Assembly: GCA_937980205.1 (NCBI GenBank)
Contig: CALJKW010000022.1
Location: 248,001-312,000 of the forward strand
DNA: 64,000 bases
Origin: an uncultured Myxococcales bacterium
GTDB lineage: Bacteria > Myxococcota > Myxococcia > Myxococcales > Myxococcaceae
Direction: 5' to 3'
The stretch's first letter is position 1; each line of letters starts with the position of its first letter. Under the pieces are notes generated by a model, which was not told where the DNA came from, did not search any database, and saw only the letters and a list, made by a program, of their open reading frames with translations. Position numbers and translations under genes: made by a program. Positions 16,666-25,468 of this stretch are shown piece by piece.

Positions 16666-19431
16666 GTGCTCCGGCGACTGACCTCCCTCGCGATGCTCTC
16701 GGCCGGCTGTCTGTGCGCCCCCGCCGCGACCGACCAGGTCTTCGCGTGCGCGACCGACGACGAGTGCGCCGACGACTTCCGCTGCACGAACGGCATCTGC
16801 GTCCCGGTGTCCGCGGGCGGCGGCTCGGCGTCCGTCGGCGGAGGCTCGGGCACGACGGGCGGCGGCGGCGGCGCAGGTGGCGCAGGCGGTCTGGGCGGTG
16901 ACGGCGGCGGCTCCACCGGCGGAGGCTCAGGCGGCGGCGTCGCGCAGGGCACCGCCGACGCGGGCACTGCGTGCGCGAACAGCGGCGAGTGCGCGAGCGG
17001 CTTCTGCGCCGACGGCGTGTGCTGTGAGACGGCGTGCGATCAGCCGTGCGACCGCTGCGACAACGCGGGTCGCGAAGGCCAGTGCCAGCCCGCCTTCCCC
17101 GGCGCGGTGGGCCAGCCCTCGTGCGGCCCCTACGCGTGTGACGGCACGCGCGTGACGTGCCCGACGGCGTGCGGCACCTCGATGGACTGCCTGCAGGGCT
17201 CGCAGTGCCTCAACAACCAGTGCACGAAGAAGCCCGCAGGCGCGCAGTGCCAGGGCGGCTCCGAGTGCGTGAGCACGTTCTGCTCCGACGGAGTCTGCTG
17301 TGACAGCGCGTGCGCCGGCAGCTGCGACCGCTGCAACGACGCGCAGGCGATGGGCGTGTGCACGCAGCTTCCGCAGGGCAGCGCGGGCAACCCGCCGTGC
17401 GGCGCGTACCTGTGCAACGGCACCGCCAGCACGTGCCCGACGACGTGCACCGGCGACGGCGACTGCGGCGCGCAGTACTGGTGCAGCGGCAACGCCTGCG
17501 TCGCGAAGCGCACCAACGGAGCGAGCTGCACGGCCGACGGCCAGTGCTTCAGCGGCGCCTGCGCCGACGGAGTCTGCTGCGCGTCCGCGTGCGGCAGCGG
17601 CTGCGCGGCGTGCAACGTCTCGGGCAACGCCGGCGTCTGCCGGCCCCACGCGCGCGGGACCGACCCCGAGAGCGCGTGCCCGGGCGGCCACGCGTGCTCC
17701 GGAGACGGCGGGTGCCTGACCGGGTGCTCGACGCCCGCCGACTGCGAGGCGGGCAACCTCTGCTTCAACGGCATGTGCATCGCGGACCTGCCGAACGGCG
17801 CCGCGTGCACGCAGGGCGCCGACTGCCAGAGCACGCTGTGCCAGCAGGGCGTCTGCTGCGCGTCGGCGTGCGGTGGCTGCAGCGCGTGCAACGTGCCCGG
17901 CCAGCTCGGCACGTGCATCGCCACGCCGGCCGGCAGCGACCCGAACGGCGTCTGCGCCGGCGGGCTCGCGTGCGCGGGCGACGGCGGCTGCCACCCGACG
18001 TGCACGAGCGCCGCGCAGTGCGAGGCGGGGCACTCGTGCGTCGGCGGAGCGTGCGTCAAGGTGAACGGCCAGCCGTGCGACGGCGGAGTCCCCTGCGCGA
18101 GCGGCAACTGCATCGACGGCGTGTGCTGCGGCACGACGTGCACCGGCGCGTGTCGCGGCTGCAACCGGCCGGGCAACGCGGGCACCTGCACGACCTACGC
18201 GGCGAACACCGACCCCGACCAGGAGTGCGCCGGCGGCAACACCTGCAGCTCGAACGGCAGCTGCAGAAGTGGGTGCAGCAGCAGCTCCGAGTGCGAGACC
18301 GGCTACTACTGCAGCTCGTTCATCTTCGGCTCGTGCCTCTCGAAGAAGGCGAACGGCGTGAACTGCGACTCGTCGAGCGAGTGCCTGTCGGGCTTCTGCC
18401 GCGAGGGGGTGTGTTGCTCGGCCTCGTGCACGAACGACTGCCAGGGCTGCCGCACCAGCGGCATGGTCGGCACGTGCGTGAACCACGCCGTCGGCACCGA
18501 TCCCGAGAGCGACTGCGGCAGCGCGTACTCCTGCAACGGAGACGGCGGCTGCCACACGCGCTGCACGAGCGCCGCGCAGTGCAAGCCGAACTACGGGTGC
18601 TCCGATGCGGGCTTCTGCCGGCTGGTGAACGGTCAGTCGTGCTTCCAGAGCTCGAGCTGCATGTCGGGCTTCTGCGTCGACGGGCGGTGCTGCGACTCGA
18701 CGTGCTCGAACGCGTGCGACGCGTGCAACCTGTCGGGCCGGCTCGGCACCTGCTCGCTGCGGGACGCGGGCCTGCAGGGCAGCCCGAGCTGCTCTCCGTA
18801 CGTCTGCGGCGGCGGCTCGTCGTCGTGCCCCACGACGTGCAGCTCGAGCGCGCAGTGCATCGCCGGCGGCATGTGCTCGAACGGCACCTGCCTCAAGCCG
18901 AACGGCACCTCGTGCCAGGCGGGCACCGAGTGCATCTCGGGCAACTGCATCGACGGCAGCTGCTGCGACACCACGTGCACCGGCACCTGCCGCACCTGTG
19001 GAGGTGGCACCTGCTCGAACACTCCGGCGCGCGCGGACAACGACAACGAGTGCGCGGGCGGGCTGTCGTGCAACGGCGCGGGCGCGTGCAACACGTCGTG
19101 TCAGGCGGACACCCAGTGCGAGCTCTCGCACTTCTGCTCGGCGCCCTCGTGCGTGCCGAAGCTGCCGAACGGCACGGGCTGCACGCTGTCGAGCCAGTGC
19201 CTGTCGAGCTTCTGCGTCGACGGGGTGTGCTGCAACCAGCCGTGCCCGGGAGGCTGCGAGACGTGCAGCGCGACGCCGGGCACGTGCTCGAGCCACCCGG
19301 CGGGCAGCGACCCCGAGGCGGCGTGCTCGGGCGGCTTCGCCTGCAACGGCTTCGGCACCTGCGTGACGTTCTGCACGCAGCCGAGCGACTGCCAGCCGGG
19401 CTCGTACTGCGACGCCGGCACCTGCCTGTGA
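16666..19431 (+). CDS. Cys-rich repeat surface lipoprotein (nine repeats)
   Basis: 921 aa from GTG 16666, with signal and lipobox (LRRLTSLAMLSAGC). After one short Cys motif and a Gly/Ser-rich linker (about residues 50-100) come nine units of about 85-95 residues, each with a core of CxxxxxCxSxxCxxGxCC (for example SECVSTFCSDGVCC) followed by C-x-x-x-C-x-x-C and SCNG-type strings. This kind of Cys-rich array is common in myxobacterial surface proteins; the Cys are probably disulfide-bonded. No enzymatic motif is seen. A second, shorter protein with a different Cys repeat is at 49167. Function unknown; adhesion or surface armour is a guess. Confidence 0.82.
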   Translation: MLRRLTSLAMLSAGCLCAPAATDQVFACATDDECADDFRCTNGICVPVSAGGGSASVGGGSGTTGGGGGAGGAGGLGGDGGGSTGGGSGGGVAQGTADAGTACANSGECASGFCADGVCCETACDQPCDRCDNAGREGQCQPAFPGAVGQPSCGPYACDGTRVTCPTACGTSMDCLQGSQCLNNQCTKKPAGAQCQGGSECVSTFCSDGVCCDSACAGSCDRCNDAQAMGVCTQLPQGSAGNPPCGAYLCNGTASTCPTTCTGDGDCGAQYWCSGNACVAKRTNGASCTADGQCFSGACADGVCCASACGSGCAACNVSGNAGVCRPHARGTDPESACPGGHACSGDGGCLTGCSTPADCEAGNLCFNGMCIADLPNGAACTQGADCQSTLCQQGVCCASACGGCSACNVPGQLGTCIATPAGSDPNGVCAGGLACAGDGGCHPTCTSAAQCEAGHSCVGGACVKVNGQPCDGGVPCASGNCIDGVCCGTTCTGACRGCNRPGNAGTCTTYAANTDPDQECAGGNTCSSNGSCRSGCSSSSECETGYYCSSFIFGSCLSKKANGVNCDSSSECLSGFCREGVCCSASCTNDCQGCRTSGMVGTCVNHAVGTDPESDCGSAYSCNGDGGCHTRCTSAAQCKPNYGCSDAGFCRLVNGQSCFQSSSCMSGFCVDGRCCDSTCSNACDACNLSGRLGTCSLRDAGLQGSPSCSPYVCGGGSSSCPTTCSSSAQCIAGGMCSNGTCLKPNGTSCQAGTECISGNCIDGSCCDTTCTGTCRTCGGGTCSNTPARADNDNECAGGLSCNGAGACNTSCQADTQCELSHFCSAPSCVPKLPNGTGCTLSSQCLSSFCVDGVCCNQPCPGGCETCSATPGTCSSHPAGSDPEAACSGGFACNGFGTCVTFCTQPSDCQPGSYCDAGTCL

Positions 19432-19433
19432 AA

Positions 19434-19521
19434 CGAAAAATGGGGACAGGCTGCTTTTTCGGGCGCACCGCGCGCACGCTCCGTGGGGTGTCCGCGAGAT
19501 GATGCCTGTCCCCATTTTTCG
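19434..19521. repeat. REP-like inverted repeat (GGGGACAGGC family)
   Basis: Two perfect 18-base arms, 19434-19451 (CGAAAAATGGGGACAGGC) and 19504-19521, flank a 52-base centre. The element begins two bases after the stop of the Cys-rich lipoprotein gene. Such GGGGACAGGC palindromes are known as targets or companions of RAYT-type (Y1 transposase) proteins, but no transposase is present here. A diverged relative is at 52049-52137. It may also serve as a transcription terminator. Confidence 0.75.
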
Positions 19522-19584
19522 CGGTGTAGCGGTGCGTTACGTCGTCGGGCTTATTCGGGCGCGGCGCGGTCGCGACAATGCGCC

Positions 19585-21054
19585 ATGTCACCCCTGATCC
19601 TCGCGTTCGTCCTCGCGCAGACGCTGCCGCCGATCGAGGGCACCATCCCCGAAGCCGCGGAGTTCGTGACGCTGCCGTTCGAGGTCCCCTCGGGCACCGC
19701 AGAGCTCCACATCACCCACGAGACGCTCGAGTCGGGAGCCATCATCGACTGGGGCGTCGAGGGCCCCCGCGGGTTTCGCGGCTACGGCGGCGGCAACTCG
19801 GAAGCCATCACCATCGGCGTGCGCGCGAGCTCGCGCAGCTACCTGACGGGTGACCTCGAGCCCGGCACGTGGAAGGTCTACGCAGGCAAGGCGAAGTCGT
19901 CGTCGGGCAAGCCCGGCTACCGCGTCGTCGTCACGCTGCGCAGCGCTCCGACGCTGCCCGACGAGCCGCAGCGCCGGCCGTACGCGGCGCCGGCGGCGCT
20001 CGAGTCCGGGGCGCGCTGGTACGCGGGCGACTTCCACACGCACTCGCGCGAGAGCGGCGACGCGAAGCCGACGCTCGACGCGATGGCGACGCTGGCGGCC
20101 TCGCGCGGCCTCGACTTCATCGAGCTGTCGGATCACAACACCAGCTCGCAGCTCGAGTGGATGGGCGATGCGCAGAGCCGCTCGTCGAAGGTGCTGTTCA
20201 TTCCCGGCGTCGAGCTCACGACGTACGCAGGCCACGCGAACGGCATCGGCGCCACCACGTGGGTCGACCACCGCGTCGGCTTCAACGGAGTGACGATGAG
20301 CGCCGCGGCCAAAGAGCTCGTCGCGCAGGGCGCGGTGTTCTCGATCAACCACCCGGTGCTCGACCTCGGTGACGCCTGCATCGGCTGCAAGTGGAGCCAC
20401 TCGCTGCCGAAGGAGTCGCTCGGCGCCGTGGAGATCGGCACCGGCGGCTGGGACGCCACGGGCGTCTTGTTCACGCGCCAGGCGATCGCGTTCTGGGATC
20501 GCGTGCTCGATCAGGGCCTGCACGTCGCGGCCGTCGGCGGCAGCGACGATCACCAGGCCGGCGTCGGCAGCATGAGCCCGATCGGCAACCCGACGACGAT
20601 GGTCTTCGCGACCGCGCTGTCCGTCGAGGCGATCGTCGAAGGCGTGAGGAAGGGGAGAACGGTGGTGAAGCTGCAGGGCCCCGGCGACCCGATGCTCGAC
20701 CTCACCTCGGGCGAGGCGAAGATCGGCGACACCGTCGCGGCGCGCGAGGCGGTCGTGACCGCGAAGGTGACCGGCGGCGCCGGCGCGAAGCTCGTCTGGG
20801 TGATCGGCGGCAAGGCCGAGGCGCCCATCGACGTGAGCGGCGCGAGCTTCGAGGCGACGAAGACGATCGCCGCGCCCGAGACCGGCGAGACGCGCGTGCG
20901 CGCCGAGGTGTGGATCGACGGGTACCCGCGGACGGTGACGAGCCACCTGTGGGTGACGCAGCCGCCGCCGAAGGGCTGCGCGGCGGCGCCGGGCCTGCCG
21001 CTGGTGATGCTCGCGCTCGCGGTCGTGCGGCTGCGCCGGCGCGTTGCACCCTGA
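19585..21054 (+). CDS. Exported PHP-fold metallohydrolase, CehA/McbA family
   Basis: 489 aa from ATG 19585, giving a short signal peptide (MSPLILAFVLAQ). An N-terminal beta domain (about residues 15-145) precedes a PHP phosphoesterase domain with metal-ligand motifs in order: DFHTHSRESGD, ELSDHN, PGVELTTYAGHANGIG, INHP and GGSDDHQ. These are the CehA/McbA pattern. A C-terminal Ig-like domain follows, then GCAAAPGLPLVMLALAVVRLRRR: Cys, hydrophobic segment, Arg cluster, resembling a MYXO-CTERM sorting tail. It is expected to be surface-attached; the substrate (a phosphoester or carbamate) cannot be deduced. Confidence 0.82.
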   Translation: MSPLILAFVLAQTLPPIEGTIPEAAEFVTLPFEVPSGTAELHITHETLESGAIIDWGVEGPRGFRGYGGGNSEAITIGVRASSRSYLTGDLEPGTWKVYAGKAKSSSGKPGYRVVVTLRSAPTLPDEPQRRPYAAPAALESGARWYAGDFHTHSRESGDAKPTLDAMATLAASRGLDFIELSDHNTSSQLEWMGDAQSRSSKVLFIPGVELTTYAGHANGIGATTWVDHRVGFNGVTMSAAAKELVAQGAVFSINHPVLDLGDACIGCKWSHSLPKESLGAVEIGTGGWDATGVLFTRQAIAFWDRVLDQGLHVAAVGGSDDHQAGVGSMSPIGNPTTMVFATALSVEAIVEGVRKGRTVVKLQGPGDPMLDLTSGEAKIGDTVAAREAVVTAKVTGGAGAKLVWVIGGKAEAPIDVSGASFEATKTIAAPETGETRVRAEVWIDGYPRTVTSHLWVTQPPPKGCAAAPGLPLVMLALAVVRLRRRVAP

Positions 21055-21112
21055 AACGGTTGCTGGCACATTCGCCTCGAGCTGCCGCGGGCTCGAAGCC
21101 TTCGAAAAGAAC

Positions 21113-22696
21113 GTGCGTCTCTCCCTCGTCGTCATCCTCCTTGCTGCCGCCTGCTCGAAGCCTGCGCCTCCCGACGCCTGCCTCGACGGCCTGCGTCCGA
21201 CGCCGGCGCGGCTGTTGACGCGCTTCGAGCTCGACAACACCCTGCGCGAGCTGACGCTCGACACCACGCGGCCCGCCCAGGCGCTGCTGCCGGTCGAGCC
21301 GCTGGCGCTCGGGCTCGACAACAACGCCGACCTGCACAAGGTGACGGCGGACTACCAGGCCCGGCTGCTCGACCTCGCCGAGCAGGTGGCCGCGCGCGCC
21401 CTCCGCGACCATCGGGCCGAGCTGCTGCCGTGCTCGACCCCGAACGCGGCCTGCGGTCAGAAGCTCGTCGAGACGTTCGGCCGCCGCGCCTTCCGCCGGC
21501 CGCTGACCGCCGCCGAGGTGAGCCCGTTCGTCGAGGTGTTCGAGACGGTGCTGGCGCTCGAGGGCTTCGACGCCGCGGCGGAGGCGACGGTCACGGCGGT
21601 GTTGATGTCTCCTCAGTTCCTCTACCGCCTCGAGCCGTTCGTCGGGCCGGTGGCGGTCGAGACGGTCTCCGCGGCGGCGCTGGCGTCGCGGCTCTCGTAT
21701 TTCCTGTGGGGCACGATGCCGGACGAGCAGCTGCTGGCGGCGGCCGAGAGCGGCGCGCTGGCGAACCCCGACGTGCTGGTGCAGCACGCGACGCGCATGC
21801 TGAAGGACGCGCGCGCCGCCGACCCCGCGGCGCACTTCTTCTCGCTGTACCTCGGCAGCGACGGGCTGCGCGGCCTGGAGAAGGACCCGACGACCTACCC
21901 CGCGTTCACGCCGGCGATGCGCGACTCGTGGCAGCGCTCGCTCGACCTGTACCTGGGCGACGTCTTCACCCGCGAGCGCACGCTGAAAGCGGCGCTGACT
22001 TCGGGCGTGCTGTTCGTCGACGAGAACATGGGCGGCATGTACGGCAACGGGCCGGTGCCGGCGGGGCAGTTCATCCGCCTGGAGATGCCGCTGACGCAGC
22101 GCTCGGGCCTGCTCACGCAGCCGGGCTTCCTGGCGCGGCTGTCGGCGCCTGACCAGTCGTCTCCGGTGCGGCGCGGCGTGTTCGTGCTGGAGAAGGTGCT
22201 GTGCGAGCACGTCGCGGCGCCGCCGCCCGAGGTGATGGCGGTGCCGCCCGAGATCGACCCGAGCCTCACCACGCGCGAGCGCTTCGCGGTGCACACGACG
22301 ACGGCGGGCTGCAGCGGCTGCCACATCCGCATCGACGGCATCGGCTTCGGCTTCGAGCACTACGACGGCATCGGCGCGTACCGCGAGAAGGACAACGGCA
22401 AGCCGGTCGACGCCTCGGGAGAGGTCGCCCAAGTGACCGACTCGTCGCTCGAGGGCAAGTTCAACGGCGCCTCCGAGCTGATGGGTCACCTGGCCGGCGC
22501 GCGGCAGGTGCACGACTGCATGGCCACGCAGTGGTACCGGTACGCCGCGGGCCGCGTCGAGACCGGGGGCGATCGCTGCAGCGTCTCGTCGGTGCAGCAG
22601 GCCTTCTTCGACAGCGGCGGCGACTTCGATGCGCTGCGGCTCGCGGTGGTGAAGAGCCCTTCGTTCGCGGTGCACGCGCAGGAGGTGACGCCGTGA
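21113..22696 (+). CDS. DUF1592/DUF1588/DUF1585-type exported lipoprotein
   Basis: 527 aa from GTG 21113, chosen because it starts a lipoprotein signal (VRLSLVVILLAAAC) with GAAAAGAA just upstream. It contains the set of motifs typical of DUF1587/1592/1588/1585 proteins: RLLTRFELDNTLRELT, FGRRAFRRPLT, LMSPQFLYRLEPF, SYFLWGTMPDEQL, SPVRRGVFVLEKVLCEH, then a single CSGCH that could bind heme c, and DGIGFGFEHYD. Such proteins occur paired with DUF1552 proteins in myxobacteria and planctomycetes; the function is not established, although redox or polysaccharide roles have been suggested. The stop overlaps the next start (GTGA), so the pair is coupled. Confidence 0.83.
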   Translation: MRLSLVVILLAAACSKPAPPDACLDGLRPTPARLLTRFELDNTLRELTLDTTRPAQALLPVEPLALGLDNNADLHKVTADYQARLLDLAEQVAARALRDHRAELLPCSTPNAACGQKLVETFGRRAFRRPLTAAEVSPFVEVFETVLALEGFDAAAEATVTAVLMSPQFLYRLEPFVGPVAVETVSAAALASRLSYFLWGTMPDEQLLAAAESGALANPDVLVQHATRMLKDARAADPAAHFFSLYLGSDGLRGLEKDPTTYPAFTPAMRDSWQRSLDLYLGDVFTRERTLKAALTSGVLFVDENMGGMYGNGPVPAGQFIRLEMPLTQRSGLLTQPGFLARLSAPDQSSPVRRGVFVLEKVLCEHVAAPPPEVMAVPPEIDPSLTTRERFAVHTTTAGCSGCHIRIDGIGFGFEHYDGIGAYREKDNGKPVDASGEVAQVTDSSLEGKFNGASELMGHLAGARQVHDCMATQWYRYAAGRVETGGDRCSVSSVQQAFFDSGGDFDALRLAVVKSPSFAVHAQEVTP

Positions 22697-23985
22697 GCAT
22701 CTTCTTGTCCCGGCGCGACGTCTTCCTCGGCGGCGCGGCGCTGCTGGCCGCTTCGCGCGCGAGCGCGCAGGCCGCGCGGCCGAAGCGCTTCGTCGCGATC
22801 TACTTCCCCAACGGCTGCTTCCCGTCGCAGTGGTTCCCGAGCGGCAGCGAGACGGGCTTCACGCTGCCGGCGACGCTCGCTCCGCTCGAGGCGTTTCGGC
22901 AGCACTGCCTGTTCTTCTCGGGCCTCGACCTGAAGGTGGCGGTGAGCGGCCCGGGCGAGCAGCACCAGCGCGGCATCGGCGCCTTCCTGACCGGGCAGAC
23001 GCTGCAGACCGGCTCGTTCATCGGCAACGACGGCACGAGCGCGGGCTGGGCGAACGGCGCGTCGCTCGATCAGCTGCTCGTGCCGGTGGTGGGGCAGGGC
23101 AGCGCGGCGAAGAGCCTGCAGCTCGGAGTGCGCTGCGCCGAGCGCGACGTCTCGGGGGTCATCTCGTACTCCGGCGCGGCGCAGCCGCTGCTCGCGAACA
23201 ACGATCCGGCGGTGACGTTCCGCACGCTGTTCGGGCAGGTGACGCAGGGGCCGCCCGACGAGCAGGAGCGCGTTCGCCGGCGCCGCGCGTCGGTGCTCGA
23301 CGCCGTGCAGCGCCAGTTCCCTCAGGCGAAGCGCGGCCTGTCGAAGGCCGATCAGCAGCGGCTCGACCTTCACCTCGAAGAGGTGCGGCAGCTCGAGAAG
23401 CGCGTGGCAGCGGTGAACGGGGCGAGCTGCGCGGCGCCCGCGGCGCCGCCTCAGACGATGTTCGAGTCCGAGAGCGTGATGCCGCAGGTGGCGAAGCTGC
23501 AGGTGGACATGCTGGTGAAGGCGCTGCAGTGCGACCTCACGCGCGTGGCGACCCTCGCGTACAGCGACGCGAAGAACCACATCGGGCTGCCGTTCCTCGG
23601 CATCACGTCTGGCGTGCACAACATCTCGCACCTGCCCGACGGCGCGTCCGACCGGCTGCAGCTGCAGCAGCGCGACGCGTGGATGGTCGAGCAGCTGGCC
23701 TACCTGGTGCGGAAGCTCAAAGAGACGCCCGACGGTGACGGCACGCTGCTCGACAGCACGCTCGTGATGATGGGCAGCGAGCTCGGCGCAGGCAACACGC
23801 ACTCGCACTCGAACGTGCCGCTCGTGCTCGCCGGCCACGCCGCCGGCTTCACCATGGGCCGCTACCTCTCGTACGCCGGCTCGTCGTGGAACGACCTGCT
23901 CTTGTCGATCTACCGGGGCTTCGGCGGCACCGGCGACTCGTTCGGCGCGGCAGGGTTCTGCAACGGCGTGCTGCCGAAGCTGTAG
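22693..23985 (+). CDS. DUF1552 exported protein, Tat-like signal
   Basis: 430 aa, GTG start overlapping the DUF1592-type stop. N-terminus SIFLSRRDVFLGGAALLAAS has a twin-arginine-like motif followed by a hydrophobic stretch, so Tat export is likely. Typical DUF1552 features are visible: FVAIYFPNGCFPSQWFP, GLDL(K) after LFFSG, QHQRGIGAFLTG, and near the end TLVMMGSELGAGNTHSHSNV and VLAGHAAGF. The fold is related to alkaline phosphatase/DUF1501 proteins. The last 76 bases overlap the convergent ECF sigma gene. Confidence 0.84.
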   Translation: MSIFLSRRDVFLGGAALLAASRASAQAARPKRFVAIYFPNGCFPSQWFPSGSETGFTLPATLAPLEAFRQHCLFFSGLDLKVAVSGPGEQHQRGIGAFLTGQTLQTGSFIGNDGTSAGWANGASLDQLLVPVVGQGSAAKSLQLGVRCAERDVSGVISYSGAAQPLLANNDPAVTFRTLFGQVTQGPPDEQERVRRRRASVLDAVQRQFPQAKRGLSKADQQRLDLHLEEVRQLEKRVAAVNGASCAAPAAPPQTMFESESVMPQVAKLQVDMLVKALQCDLTRVATLAYSDAKNHIGLPFLGITSGVHNISHLPDGASDRLQLQQRDAWMVEQLAYLVRKLKETPDGDGTLLDSTLVMMGSELGAGNTHSHSNVPLVLAGHAAGFTMGRYLSYAGSSWNDLLLSIYRGFGGTGDSFGAAGFCNGVLPKL

Positions 23986-24509
23986 TCGGCTCCGTTCAGA
24001 TGTTCTCGGAGCAGGCGGCGGGCACGGTGCAGCCGGCTCTTCATCGCCTCGAGCGTGAGCTCGAGACGCCGCGCGGTCTCCTCGCCGCTTTGGCCTTCGA
24101 GGTCCCTGAGCACCAGGACCTCGCGATACATCGGCTCGAGGGAGTCGAGGGCGCGGTGAACGGCGGCGGCGAGCTGTGCCTGCTCGAGCTGCTCGTCGGG
24201 CATGAGCGCGCGCTCGACGACGCTCAACAGGTGCTCGAGGCGCGCTCTCGTCGCGGTGGGCCGGAGCATGCGCCGGCAGAGGTTGCGCACGACGGCGAAC
24301 AGCCAGCCGGTCAGCGCCTCGGGGCGCTGGGCGCGCAGCCTCTTCGGTAGCGCGCCGAGGGCCTCCTGCACGGCGTCGTCGGCGTCGGCCTCACTCGAGC
24401 ACACGACCCTCCCGTACCGGTGCAGCCGGCCGCGGTAGACGGTCATCAGCTGCGCGAGGGCGCTCGCGTCGCCCGCGCACGCGGCATCGACGAGCTGTTG
24501 GTGGTTCAT
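23910..24509 (-). CDS. ECF-type RNA polymerase sigma factor
   Basis: 199 aa from ATG 24509. Region 2 is visible at about residues 15-85 (LMTVYRGRLHRYGRVV, DADDAVQEALGALP, LTGWLFAVVRNLCRR), and region 4 at about 115-170 (LDSLEPMYREVLVLRDLEGQ, SGEETARRLELTLEAMKSRL). The last 25 residues are a Pro-rich extension coded over the 3' end of the DUF1552 gene. It is coupled (ATGA) to an upstream DUF2892-type membrane gene, and no classical anti-sigma gene is next to it. Confidence 0.88.
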   Translation of the reverse strand: MNHQQLVDAACAGDASALAQLMTVYRGRLHRYGRVVCSSEADADDAVQEALGALPKRLRAQRPEALTGWLFAVVRNLCRRMLRPTATRARLEHLLSVVERALMPDEQLEQAQLAAAVHRALDSLEPMYREVLVLRDLEGQSGEETARRLELTLEAMKSRLHRARRLLREHLNGADYSFGSTPLQNPAAPNESPVPPKPR

Positions 24510-24730
24510 CGCGCCGCGGTTCTCGCACAGCTCGACACGCCGAGCAGTCGGTAGCCCAGGCAGGTGCCCCACAGCGCGGAGACCGCCAGGTAGAGCGCGC
24601 TCGCGCCGAAGATGCCGAGCCGCAAGGGAAGCTCGAGCGGCGCGACCACGGCGCACGCGCCCAGGCCGAGCGCGGCGGCGATTCTCGAGATGCGATCCCA
24701 ACCCGCGAGGTTTCTGACGAAGAGGTTCAT
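24506..24730 (-). CDS. Small DUF2892-type membrane protein
   Basis: 74 aa from ATG 24730. The sequence MNLFVRNLAGWDRISRIAAA followed by two hydrophobic segments (ALGLGACAVVAPLELP and GIFGASALYLAVSALWGTCL) and the end GYRLLGVSSC matches the YgaP-like DUF2892 inner-membrane family. The Cys in GTCLGYRLLGVSSC are conserved in that family. It precedes and overlaps the ECF sigma gene by ATGA. It could localise or modulate the sigma factor, but DUF2892 proteins are usually tied to sulfur-transfer proteins; this is unproven. Confidence 0.75.
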   Translation of the reverse strand: MNLFVRNLAGWDRISRIAAALGLGACAVVAPLELPLRLGIFGASALYLAVSALWGTCLGYRLLGVSSCARTAAR

Positions 24731-24747
24731 GCGCGAGAAGAGTTCAC

Positions 24748-24770
24748 GGCGCGGAAAAAAGATTCGCGCC
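24748..24770. promoter_or_regulatory. Inverted repeat in divergent gap (GGCGCG-N11-CGCGCC)
   Basis: In the 79-bp gap between the DUF2892/sigma operon and the cupredoxin-like lipoprotein gene, six-base arms GGCGCG and CGCGCC flank an A-rich 11-base centre (GAAAAAAGATT). It could be an operator acting on both divergent genes. Evidence is only the symmetry and position. Confidence 0.3.
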
Positions 24771-24809
24771 GATTGAAGCTTTCGGTCGGGTGCCAAGACA
24801 CCGGCTCAC

Positions 24810-25388
24810 ATGAACGGTCGCGCACTCGCAGCCTCGACGCTGTGTCTTTCTCTCTTCTTGGCTTGTGGCAGCCCGATGGGCTCTCCCGACGGCGGAACCG
24901 GAGGTGGAGCGGGCGGTGGAGCTGGAGGAGGCTCAGCCGGCGGCACGGCGGGCGGCAGCGCCGGAGGAGCTGGCGGCGGCGCGATGGGAGGTGGCTCTGC
25001 TGGCGGCGGCTCGGCGGGCGGCGGCTCGGCCGGCGGCGGCTCGGCCGGCGGTGGAGCCGGGGGCGGCGCTGGAGGTGGCCCGGCGTGCCCACCGGTGTAC
25101 ACGGACTGCGACGGCGGCTTCCTCGACCTGCGTGGGCTCGATGCGGGCGTGTTCTTCGAGGCGCCTCCGGTGCCGAAGTGCATTCGGGTGAGCCCGGGGC
25201 AGACCGTTCACTTCTCGAACGTGGTGTCGAACTTCCACTACCCCGAGCAGCGCTGCGGCCCGGTGGCCGGGGCGTTCACGCGCACCGATGACGGCCCGGT
25301 GACGGCGCCGAACACTCCGGGCGTCTACGGCTACGACTGCGGCCTGCACGGAAGCTCGTACGCGGGCTCGGTGCAGGTGCTGCCCTAA
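24810..25388 (+). CDS. Gly-rich lipoprotein with cupredoxin-like C-terminus
   Basis: 192 aa. Lipoprotein signal MNGRALAASTLCLSLFLAC. Residues about 27-90 are almost only Gly, Ser and Ala (repeats of GGGSAGG), probably an extended wall-spanning linker. The C-terminal 100 residues resemble a plastocyanin-like domain: GQTVHFSNVVSNFHY supplies an early His, and the end GVYGYDCGLHGSSYAGSVQV gives the Cys-x-x-His loop. The axial Met normally a few residues on is replaced by Ser or Tyr. Copper binding is therefore plausible but uncertain. A similar Gly-rich protein is at 47824. Confidence 0.7.
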   Translation: MNGRALAASTLCLSLFLACGSPMGSPDGGTGGGAGGGAGGGSAGGTAGGSAGGAGGGAMGGGSAGGGSAGGGSAGGGSAGGGAGGGAGGGPACPPVYTDCDGGFLDLRGLDAGVFFEAPPVPKCIRVSPGQTVHFSNVVSNFHYPEQRCGPVAGAFTRTDDGPVTAPNTPGVYGYDCGLHGSSYAGSVQVLP

Positions 25389-25468
25389 AGCGTCACCGGC
25401 GCCTCCCAGACCGCGGTTCGGCAAGCGCGTGCTTGCAGGACGGCGTGTGTCCCGCCAGAACGCGGCGC

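Noticed and set aside
19434..19521. Insertion sequence or transposon at the GGGGACAGGC palindrome
   Set aside because: No transposase reading frame is present within or near it; it is an 88-bp repeat only.
24895..25080. GGCGGCGGC-rich tract resembling a microsatellite (also 47930-48160)
   Set aside because: In frame and encoding Gly/Ser/Ala linkers of lipoproteins.
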